DNA from: Acanthaster planci | Lineage: Eukaryota; Echinodermata; Asteroidea; Valvatida; Acanthasteridae | Direction of reading: 5' to 3' | Assembly: GCF_001949145.1 (NCBI RefSeq) | Contig: NW_019091408.1 | Coordinates: 870,335-934,334, forward strand | DNA length: 64,000 nt | In this document: positions 10,393 through 22,300 of the stretch, one piece after another | How the letters are laid out: the number at the start of each line of letters is the position of its first letter | How positions within the stretch are numbered: position 1 is the stretch's first letter | The notes under the pieces: generated by a model | What the model was told of the DNA's origin: nothing | Database searches by the model: none | Seen by the model: only the letters and a program-made list of their open reading frames with translations | Translations under genes and position numbers: made by a program

Positions 10393-13300
10393 TTAATTGA
10401 AGAAGGGATTGTTTTTATCTTCCTCTTCTTCAAATGGGTTGGAACTGGCTCCATCACTTTGGAAAGGATTTGATGGAGAATCCCGTCGGCCTGTGAAGGG
10501 ATTTATGTTGTCCTTAACCCCCTGGGATGAACCCATTTCAAATGGGTTTGCCTGGGGGTTGTAAGAGTGTGCCTTGCTTGGAGAGGAGGTCTTCTGGGCT
10601 GGGCTACTGGTAGCAGGGCTAGGTGGCCTTGCTGAACCCAACACTGCCCCAGACCCCATGAGGAATGGGTTATACTCCTGGGCCGGGGCTGTGGGCACCC
10701 GGTGGGAGGTGGCGGGACTCGATGACTTCGGAACACTCGGGTTGGGAGATGGGGTGAGCCGGGATGGGCTGGCATGGTAAACCTCAGCGGGGTTAGACTG
10801 TGGCTGCTTTGCCTTCTCCTGCTGGAAGGACTGGGAGGCCCCCCGGGCAGTGGGCATCTGGAAGCCAGGGGCGGGGCTTGGGGCAGACCGGGGCTGGGGT
10901 GGGGTCTGGGTCCGGCCGGGTGGCAGTTGGGTGCTGGATGTCCCTGGTAGCGATATGGGCTGGCTGTGCACTGGAGACGGCCGGGCAGCTCTCGCAGGGG
11001 CTGCCTGTGTTATTCGGGAAGGCTGCATGGGTGCAGGAAGGATCCCTGTCTGAGACGGCATCAGCTTCTTTGGGGAACTTGGGAAAGTATCGGTCAAAAG
11101 GGTGACCTGCAAGGACAAAAGAAACAAGAAGTTAAAGAGCACCTCTAAGGAAAACATCTTTTCTCTGATTTAGTCTGTTCAAATAAACTCGGAAGCATCC
11201 AAATCGAACGCTGTGTCATTTGTCTTCAGAGCTCAACTATAACAAGCTTAAAAGGACTTTTATTTCTGTTCATGCCAAGATGCAAATTCTGAATGCAGAC
11301 AGAGTCTTTCGGAGAAAACAGAGAAACAGAGGGGAACCCTTGCCCTGTGTTTGTAGTGGATAAACCCTGGTGCATGCCAAACAGTGGCTACATGCACCAT
11401 ACCAAATCCTTGGCACGCACCAGGGTTTATCCACTACGAACACAGGGTGAAGGTTCCCCTCGTTAGACTCTGTTTTCTCAGAATGACACAATCTACATTC
11501 AGAATTCGCATCTTGGCATGAACAGAAAAAAGTCCTTTTAAGCTTGTTACGGTTGGGGTCTGAAGACAAACGACACTACGTTTGAATCAGAGAAAACATG
11601 CTCTTTAAGAGGAATACCATATTTTCCCAACATAAAAACTGCCAAGGAATACACGATGCATATAAAACACTGTTTGAACCCTCCATCACCACATTGTACC
11701 ATATCAGAATGTGAATACGAACTAACCAATATGAGAAGTCATAATATCAGTGGTACTTTGCACATGTTGTACATGTGCCTTATGTGTTTCTTTGTTATGA
11801 CTTACTGCAATGCTAGCGCTCTTCAGTCAGTGCTCACGCATAGTGTCATGCCCGGCTAGTCTCTATGTAATAAGTGCAGGGTTATAACTTTACTTCTGTT
11901 CGCCACATCTTTCCATGCATAAATTGCTAGTAATCAACATCCAGTGCAATGGAAGTTAAAATCCAACAAATGCTCACCCTATTGAAAACTCCTCTGCCGA
12001 AATAATCAGCGACAACCGAGAAACCGTCCTGAGACTTCTCCAGCTGTGAAGGAAAAAAAAGGCAACAGTTATATTTAATAGGACTGAAAAAGTAAGAGAG
12101 AATGGTCAGTTGGAAGGCACAGTTGGCGTGAACGGGACAACTTGTTCCAGGCAATCTCCATGGATGCAGGCTGCAGGCAGGTAACTGTGAACAAGTTTCA
12201 AAATTGTTGCCATATATTGTTTAGAAAGTACTATTTTCTGCTAGAGAGTTCCCAGCAGTGCCCAGAGTTGCACAGATTGGGCTAAGTTTTCTTTACTTTA
12301 AACAAAAATGATCATCAAAAGAATTCATAATGCTGTCTCCCATTTTGGAAATATCTACATGTACTATGGTTAAAACAAAAAAGTGGTCTTTTCCATTCTT
12401 TCAAGGAATGTGGTTAAGATTTCATTCAGCCCTATCCTAACCTGTCTGTGGAATTGTTCGTGGAGGTCTTTGCTCTGTTCCTGGGCCCTGATGATGTCCA
12501 TCACCTTGTGGTTCTCGGAGGCGCAGGCGGGGCACTCCAGGTCATTCTCAGCATAGCTCTCAAAACAACTGTCATAATTACCAAATGCATCAGGATAAAC
12601 AGGGTAAAAATTGATTGGAATGAAATTCAAATCTGGGACCTTTGGAACACTGTGCTGGATGTTCTACTAACCAATCCAACTGGCCCTCAGGTTGTACTTC
12701 ACCAAAGACGTGCCCATAGAAACAGCGCAAAAACATACCTTCCGCCTCTATCCAAAATAGGCCCGCAATTCGGGGATTTTTGTGAAAGAAACACCCCAAA
12801 CTGGAAACTATTAGTCCCAAATTTGGGATTTATAGAAATATTTCTATGATCCCTCCTGATTATGGCCTGTCTTACTATAAAATCCCATGGGATCACAAAA
12901 AATTAATGAGCTCACGCGTAGAAATACAACAATTTTGTGGAATGTGCCCATCACTGTGATTATTACAAAAGATGTTACATTACAAAATGCATCAGAATGA
13001 CTAGAGTGATGTTCGAACTTGAAACCTGTGGGATGCTGTGCTAGAGTTCTGCTAACTAAGTGGCCTTCGCTGTGATTATTAAAACAAAATATCCCCATTA
13101 TAAAATGCATCAGGATGAACATGGAAATTGACTGGAGTGGGATTCAAACCAAGAACCTTTGGAACACTATACTGATATACCAGCTGATATAGCAAGCCCA
13201 AAATAGGAATAGAGTAGGATTCAAAATAGAACTCTTGGAATGCTGTATTGGGTCTCTACTGACTGAGCTAGCCAGTGCTACGTAACTCTCAAAACAACAG

Positions 13301-16300
13301 TCACCAGTATACAATGCATTAGGATGAACCAATAAAGCTGGCCATCGTGGGAATTGAACCCCGGACCTATGGAATGTTGCACAGGTGCCCTACCATCTGG
13401 GCTTTCCAGTGCTATGTTAGCAGTATCTAAAACTGTCATTGTGTTTGGGAACGAGTGTGCATCAGTTACCAACAGCTACCAGCTACATCAGCTACCAACC
13501 CATTCTTTGCTACGTGGCCAGGAATCATGGGCAAAAATCATGCTGCCAGCCACATTAGCAATGCTGGATAATACAGGAAATGGCAGACATGGATCAGTCA
13601 GAGAGGTCATCCCTTACAATCTAGAATAGCATTAATTACAAAAGGAAACCTGAGTGGGTTCATATTTATTAAGCTTTGAGGAAAAAACTGACTTGATTGA
13701 GGTTCGAACCTATGACCACCAAGACACTACAACGTCATCTGTTGATTTAAAATTAAACCCAGTATTTAAAAATTGGAATTTCTTCAGTCAAGGAGTGTGT
13801 TTTAGTGAAGAAATTTCTTTTTTAGAAACTGTACGCTGGAAACATGTTTTTTGTACTGAAGAAGAAAAGTCAAAGGTCACACTCACTGCTGGTGGTAGGA
13901 GTGTTGACATAGGAAGTGAACAGACGGTAACTCCAGGTTGTGATTGCAGATGCTGCACTTCGACACTTGAAAGATTTTAGCACTGTTTGACAATGGAAGA
14001 CAAATTGTTGGTATTACTTCAAGTTTGGCCAGGTACGTCAGCCACAGACAGCCAGCTTGCCAACAAGCAAAGCGGCTAGCTGGCTGCTGGCCAGACAGCC
14101 GGCCAGGCAAGGAGCCAGCCAGCCAGTCTGCCAACAAGTCAACCAGCTGGCTGCCAGTCAGCCAGCCAGCTACCCAGCCAGCCTTACCTTGTTTTCATCT
14201 CCGCCATCTGCCTCCTCATCTTTTCTGTCTCCTCCCTGTACTGTTTCACCAGCCTCTCATCCTCCGTAATCTGGTCGTTCTCCTGCTGAAGCCTGCGGAT
14301 GATGTAATCCTGTCAAAGAGCAGATCAGGTTCAAATCAACCTTGTGGTAGATAAGCCAAGAAGCCTCCGGTTCCTCAAAGAGCAGATCACATTTAAGCCT
14401 TTCAGTCCATAAACATTCTAAATTGTGCATGCTTGAGTATACCCTCAGTGTATCATACTTTGCCATGTAAAATTTGCCCACTGTGCATACTTCTTTGCCT
14501 TTTGTATGTTTGCTAAGGGCAAGCCTTGGACTCTCTGCCACACTCAACTGCATTTCTTAAGTGTCTCGCTTTGAACTTCAGCAAGCAGCATTGGAACTCT
14601 CATCCATTCTGTCAAATATACATGCCAAGTTTCACAATGATTGGGCATGACATAGCCAAGATCTGGGGGGGGGGGAATTGTGTGGTTTAAAAGTCACACC
14701 TTGACAACGGAGAGGGTTGCCGATGAGTTGTGGGCCAGCGTCTGGATGACCATGAGAGGGGGCAGTAGGTTGTAGCGGTCAATCTGGGACAGCACCTCCA
14801 CAATGTACTGCTTGCAATTCTCTTCCTTGCGGGCAAAGTAGGACAGGGTCTGCACCCACAGGTTAGGGTCCTGGGTCCTGGTGGGGTCAGAGGACAAAGG
14901 TCATGACAGAGCTCAGCAGATCCAGTACAGCCAAATGGGATTGGGCTGAAGTGTTGGGGGTCAACATGTTATGGAAACCAAAGGCTAGAAACCATCTGTT
15001 TTAAACAGTCACTGACAGGAATCCACTTTCATTTGCTACACTGTGTATCACGTGCAACTTCATTATTTTAACTAAAAAGGCTTGACCTGAATATACATTT
15101 GCATCCCAGGTTCATTCAATGAAAGAAGACTGACAATACATTTGGACAGTGTTTCCCGAAAGAAGTGTTTCTGAAACTGATAAAAAAAAACACGTGCCTC
15201 ATTGACAAGAAATGGACTTCATTTTACAATGGCAATATTTCACGTTTTAAACACTTGAGGAAAGAATGTCCCAGGTCAAATTGTCTCGCAACAAGTGCTT
15301 TTAAATCACGAGTTCATGCATATTTTGTAATAATGTGCAACTCTGATCCAGAGACCATTCATAAAATCAGAAGACCACTACAAGTAGCACAAAGGTAGTA
15401 GTTTTCTTAAAGAGTTGAAGACACGCTTTCTTTCTCACCCGTGCCGCTTGCAAGTGTCAATGACTTGATCATACTCATTGTTTTCCATGTGATAATGAAG
15501 AATCTGTTGATACCTGTTGTGACACACACACAGAAAGAACATGCCCTCAATGGTGACTGCATGAATTGGCATTGTTCGGAGGTTGGCCTTATTGAATTGA
15601 AAACGAGATCAACTTTTTTATGTTGGGAATCTAAGAATCAAATTAAAAACAAAGAGAAAATATCATTGACAGATTAATTTCATTTACAATGATGAATAAT
15701 TTAAATCTGCACTTTATTTATCATATCTAAATGTTTTAAGCAACATTTGAAGAATGGAAGTAAAGCAATGAACCCACCATAGTCTTCCACCAACAATTTC
15801 ACAGATTACTTTGAATTAAAGATAGATTTACAGCACATGATAAAAATATGGCTTCCTTGTTCCTTGCAATGGGCCTCTTTGTTTCACCAAGATCTGTATC
15901 TCGATCTTGATCAGTAATCCCGGATAATTGATTGAGACCAAACAAGCCTTATGACTATGAGGGAACAGGTTATTCTGAAACAGAAACAAGTTAGGGTACT
16001 AATAACGACTTACAGTTTGGATTTCTCATAGAGGAAGAGGATTCCTTGCTTGAAGTTGTGCATCTGGCATAGCACAAGGGCCTGATCTATATCGTACAAG
16101 GCCTGACGGAACAACGAGTGAGTAAACATTTGAAATAAATTATTGGAAGACGGAGGGGGTGGGGTTGTAAGATGGGTAAGGAGGGGTTGGAGGGTGGGTG
16201 GGGTAAGGATTAAAGTGGACGGGGGAGGGGCAGTGGGCAAAGTGGGGATGGACGATGGGTGAAGTTGGTGTTGGAGGGTGGGTGAGTGGGGGAGAGTGGG

Positions 16301-19300
16301 ATTGAATTGTGGGTGGGATGGGGGCTGGACAGTGGGAAGGGTGAGGTTTAAGGTGGGCAAGAGGGGCGGGCACTGTGGGGTTGGAGAGTGGGTGGAGTTA
16401 AAATTACAAGCAAGGTGGGGTGGGGTAGGTGGCAGGGAGGAGAGGGGTAAGAGGTTGCCAGGGTGGGGCTGAAAAGTTGGTGACTCACGTCTGATGTCTG
16501 TAACAGATCCATGGCCTTGCGATGGAGCTCCAAACGGTTGCGTCTCTCACCCTCATGAGCCATGTCATGGAGGTAAAGCTCTAGTAAAGTGTTGTAGATC
16601 AGGTGTGACGAATCAGGCTGAACCTGAACAAAGTTGATCAGTGCAAAAAAAACCCGCAGACTTCACTGAAACATTTAGAAAATGTTATAAAAACAAATAT
16701 AACGGGACAGTGTGAGAATTAAATGTACTGATGTTATTTGCTGACAAAGATGTCGATAAACTCCACTACATGGACTCAACAACCCTACTTCCACAACCTA
16801 CAAGTAGCTTTGGACTTACCTTGACCATGTGCTCCAGGAACTCCATCAGCTGACCGGAGTTGTTAACAAAAATGTGGATGAACTCCTCCGCATTGGCCTT
16901 CTGAACCTTTGGGACAACATCCCCTGTCAACATGTTGGCATCTATCAGGGGCTCTGTCCAGCCAGAAACACAAAAACATGTTTAGGTTGTAAGGGGAAAA
17001 AGTGGCTGAACCAGTGCCTTAAATTCACGACTGTACATAAAATGTGGAGAGGGGAGTTTCTACCTTTGTCGGGAGCATGTCCAGGGTTTTGTTTGCTCAT
17101 TTCAGAGAATTTTCATCCTGTCTTTTTAACTTTCTATGGAGACACTAGTAAGACAATAGTTGAAAATTTTTGACACTCAGCATTCCAATGCTGAACAATC
17201 CTGGTTTTGAGACAATAATCCATTTACATGTACCTTCCAATTTTTGCTTCAATCAGCGTCTTAATTTCAGTTGTGAAGTCTTAAGCCCATCGTATTATGT
17301 CTCCCCCATTGGCTACAGAACTTTTAGAATCTTTAAATACATATTCTTCAGAACACGATGGTCGACATACATGTAGCTGCCATTGGGCATGGAAAAACTG
17401 TTCTTGGTTACAACAATTTGTGGAGCAAATGAAGACAGTCAAAATCCACATCAAACTGTCAGAGAAAAAACTCTCCACCAACTATCAGGCACCTTACAGA
17501 ATACTAAATCTTGAGAAAACATAAGAAAAACCCACAATATGTTAGATCCCCAACCACACTTTCAGTTTCGAAGCATGCTTTTTAACTTCTACATTGTCCG
17601 GCTGCTGTTCTGCAAAGCCAAGATGAAAACATGTGACTTTCCACTTGAAGTTATATAACTTCAAGTTAAAAAGCATGCTTCATAAAAAACAAAAGAATTG
17701 TAAAATGGAGAAACAAAGACGGAACAAGCTGCTTATTGAAACCAAAAGTCAAATGCACTGTCATTGGGCTTCTGCACATAATCACATGCACACATATCAA
17801 TTATGTTCTGAATGAAGAACCATGCAGGTCTGCCCAATCAATCAAGGACTCCTTCACGGGACAGTTCAACAATCCACTTCAGGGAGCGGCAGATTGAAAA
17901 GGACAAATTCACACAGCATGCAGATTTACGGAAGCACATGTCAACTCAGACAAAGGCTACTTTGTGGTGACATCTTTTATTGTTTGATTGGAAACGTGTT
18001 ATTCAGCTCATCGTCCCTGTCCACCCAAGAGTAAATGAGCACTTGTGACAAAGGCAGAAATGATTTATTCTGCTTAAGCAAGCAAATCCATTTAAATTGC
18101 AACATCAAGCCACATATATTTCTTAAGGTGTTCCGACTATCTAAAAAAAGCCTTAAAGGCACGGCAAGCAGGGATAATAATGATACCGTGCCTTTAAAAA
18201 TTAACATTATTGTTGTCTTTGTTAATCCACTGTACTCTGAAATATGACACAAAATGCCTCATTAGCTTGATGAGCAGGTACAATAAACAATATCATGCCT
18301 TCATACGTATTGAGGTTGTAACTGTATGTTATCTCTATGCATTCACTTTGCCTTCAGATTTTTTGAAGCAAGAACCACGGATATTCAATGTGCGAAACTT
18401 AAAAACAAAATGTTCTTCATTTGTCAATACTATCAAGCACCATTCACAGTTACATGCAAATGTCAAGTCAATTTTACCGTCTTCCTCTCCAACTTTCAGG
18501 AAATTGGCAACTAAAGGAAGAAAAATTATCATCAAAACACAACGGTTGGTAATGTCATTTGTCAATGCTAAGTTTGAGTTAAACAATGCCTTAACCTTAA
18601 CAGTCCTCAGTCTTCCAACAGCCAAAGGATTAAGGACTGTTAAGATTAAACTTAACTTCCTCTAAACAGTTTGCAAATATAAACATTCTCTTGTTCAGTA
18701 TGGCATCACACTGGCCTGAGTAATGCACCGCCACATATGGCAAAGGGACGAGCTTGTTCCTGCCGCACTGCGCTGTTGCATGCTATGCTATGCTATGCTT
18801 TGTAAAAAAAATGCAATGAAGTTCTAGATGTTCTAGGGGTGACCATAATGAGATCGATCAGATCTCCAGTCTGTGACTGTGTCTAAAAGTTGTGGCTGCG
18901 GCTGGAAACTACGGGTACACACGTGTATTGGCTAGCGGCTGCAGCCACTTTCCAAAGACATGTGTGCTACTGCGAGCCATAGCCTATGTTTATGACAAAG
19001 TAAAAACACATAGGATTGCGTGTCTCCACACTGTCATAAATGTACTGAGTTGAGAAACTCACTTAATATAAAGACAGTGTGACTTGAAGCAGCCTGGCTC
19101 ACACTGCGAGTGTCACCAAATGTTTGTCTTAACATTTATTGAGCATTCTCCATTGTTTATGTGTAGTGCCAGGCAGCTGCAAATGCACTTGGACACGTTG
19201 TACATTGACAATTCACTAAGTCAACTTCAATTGTACACGTACACAGTGCGTACACTGTGGAGTATTTGTGCAAAAAAGAAAAATGTATTTGGCACAAGGA

Positions 19301-22300
19301 TGTTGACTTCTTCCCATATTCCATATGCCAACCTCTTGGGGATGCAAAGTATTGTGATAATAAGTTCTTGAGGAATACCACAAGGTGTGATGCTCAATAA
19401 AAAAACTGAAAGGAACAACTTTCCCTTTGCTTACTGTCACTGGGTTTGTAGTCGGTGCACAGGATCTTGAGTAAGTCGGTGGTGTCTCTGGGCACCTCAC
19501 TCATCAGAGTCTTGCCATATTTCTTCATGTTGTCCATTGCCTGTGGCCAGATGAACCGATTTCAGACCGTAAGTCATTTTTCCCTCTATAAACTTTCCTA
19601 CTTCTCTGGTACCTCCCCTTTCATAACATATCATCTGCACTAGTACACCAGATTAACAACGGATTAATGCTTTACTGTGTCATCAAGTTGCACCTTAAGA
19701 TGCTATTAGAGTTTTATTAAGACCATTTCTTCCACTCTTTCTGGCCTTTGGCATCCCAAAACCACCAATCCTTACCTAAAGAAGTACATATTGACAAACA
19801 GTTCAATTCTTTCTTATGTCCTCAAGCTGCACCTTAAGGTGCGACCCAGATGCAATTTATGTTCAGTTAAGTGTGGTTTTGCTATCTTTCTTACAGTTCC
19901 ATTTAGTCATTTTATTCTATCTTTCTTGGCTTTACTTTCCAAAAACAACCCATCCTCACCTTGCAAAACTACCAATACAGATTAATAAAAGGTCAATGCT
20001 TCTGATGGAATCCTTAAGCTGCACCTTAATGAACTCGCTGTTAAAGTGCATTTTTATATTCCATATTTATATTTTTATAAGTCCAACCAGTGTATAACAT
20101 ATATCAGAACTCTCCAACCAGGTTATGTAGGTTGAAAGCCTTCTAAGTGCACCTTGAGGTACTATTAGTACCAAAGGTGCTACCTTTCACTGTCTCACTG
20201 CCTCCAAACTCACCCCTGCTCACTGGAAGAACTCCATCTCGGCAATGTCCGCCATCACCTTCTGGTAGGTATAACTACACCTTCAGGTGCTGCTAAGTCA
20301 ACTTTATCTTTTAAACTTTGCTGCTTTCCCCCTCCCCCATGACTACCCAGATCCTCACCTCAAAGAATTCCAGCTTGGCAATGTAGGTGAGCGCCTTCTG
20401 GTAGTCCTTGATGTCCTCCAGCTGCACCTTAAGGTACCAGTCATGCTGGCTGTGCTTTTCGGCTAAGAACAAGGCATGCTTATAGTAGCCGGCCTGCCGA
20501 CAGACCTTGATGGCTGTCTCAACGTCAAAGTCCACCTCTTTGTCTTTGGTCTGTTAAAGAAAATATTGGGAGAAAAATGTTGTACAATCTGACGGTTGTG
20601 GTTTCCGATTACTTCTGCTCTATTACTACTTGGGTAGTTACAAGTTAATATGGACTGACGGGGGGGACTAAGATAGTAGGAAATTCGTGTCCACGTTTGT
20701 GAAGGAAAGATGTCAAGATCAGCTAATACATATTTTCAGAAAACTTTTGCCCACTTCAGACATCGATCACGTAATGCCTGATTTAATAGCAACTTAAAAG
20801 GCATTTAGAGACATTGACACTTTATACATCTGCAAAGTTTCAGCTGCATTGGTAATTTATGGTAATTAATAATTCAAATGACCATTAACCCCTTGATGCC
20901 AGGACTTTTTTCTAAAAGCCGACTCACAGAATTCCAGCCTCGCTTGGCCACAAAGGCCACCTGCCAAACCGCAAATTCTCAGTTTGTGGCCCTGCGTGCT
21001 CTGCACACTTTGATTTACACAGTGAAAAGGCAGATTGTTCGGTGGCATGCGGCTCTTTTCACGCTTCCACATTCCCGTTGCCTCTTTTCAAAGTGGGGAC
21101 TATTGTGAAGCTGGTGATTATGATGCAAATTCAGCCTTTTCATTTCTTGGCAACAAACAAAGGCCAATCACCATATATAGAAGAGCCAGGGTATGCCTTC
21201 TTTCACCGTGTTTGCTTGAGCGTGGGCCGAGGATAATACCTGAAATAGCTTCCCGGTGAGAAGGGGTTAATAAACAAGCATTTTGCAATGTACAATCGAG
21301 GTAATCCTTCAGATTTACAGTACTGTGGGATAAAAATGAGACCTTTTTCATCAAATGGAACACCCAAAGTTTTAGAAAAACTAGTGTCAAACTGTTTGCA
21401 CGACAAACTAAAAAAGATTTGGAAAAAAATTCAGTGACATTTGACTGGTCATTCCACATGGTCCATTCAATGATGGAGAGCATACATAAAACTGTGGTTT
21501 TGTGTTGAGCGACTTTCACAGAAAAGTGGCCCTATACAAGTTATCGTAATGCTTATAGCCATAAGCGGGGGCCATTGTACATGTAAATGACCAGTGATAG
21601 CATTAGCATGGTCACTGGATTTTGAAATGGGAAAAATGCCTTGCAGCAATGGGGCAGCGAACTATTGAAATGCGAAACGACAGGCTCTTGTAAGGGACTC
21701 ACCATGATAAACTCATCCAGCTTACTGTTGTCCTTGAGCTTGGTGTAGCAGTTAAGTAGTAATGTGGTGTGGTCCTCATTGGCCAGAGATTGCTTGTGCA
21801 GGGCCTGCAAGTAGGCTGTCAGGTTGTGGATCCGCTGAGCGTCAAGAAACTATCAGGTAAAAAAGGCTCCCGTGTTGAGCTTAACTCTAGTTCTTTGTGC
21901 ATTCCTGAAAGTGATCTTTGTGAATCTTTCCAAATCTTCTACAGTGTACGAAATGTACATGTATGACACGCACTTAAACTCTCAAGGAACGTCAAGCCCT
22001 ATGTAACTAACAGTGGCTGGGCTCTACCCTCCTAAATCTTACAAAATCACTCAAAACCTTATCATAGAATGCGAAAGGATCTGAAAATTTTAGGTCAAAA
22101 CCCTTCAGTCTTTTAAATACTTTTGCACAATTCATGGAATTTCAGATTAATGAAAGCCGTGAAAAAAGATTTTTGAACTTCTGACAGAAGAGAAAAGGTT
22201 TCAGTCCACTTAATGTCTTTGCTATCCCATGACAGATGCGCTTAATGTTTCCCTTGTACATAAATTCATCAATTCTCTAAACACTGAAAAAGTTTTAAGA

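Noticed and set aside
10503-11148. Several long open frames on both strands over the VPS11 last exon
   Set aside because: Only the minus frame 11106-10393 continues VPS11 in phase; the others are shadows caused by GC- and proline-rich sequence.
13330-13420. Functional tRNA gene (minus) with GGGGTTCAATTCCC
   Set aside because: No intact acceptor stem and neighbouring diverged tandem copies; repeat unit rather than gene.
16010-16373. Pro/Thr/His-rich minus-strand open frames of 77-116 codons
   Set aside because: Apart from the 30 residues of VPS11 exon 17, they are translations of the G-rich minisatellite.
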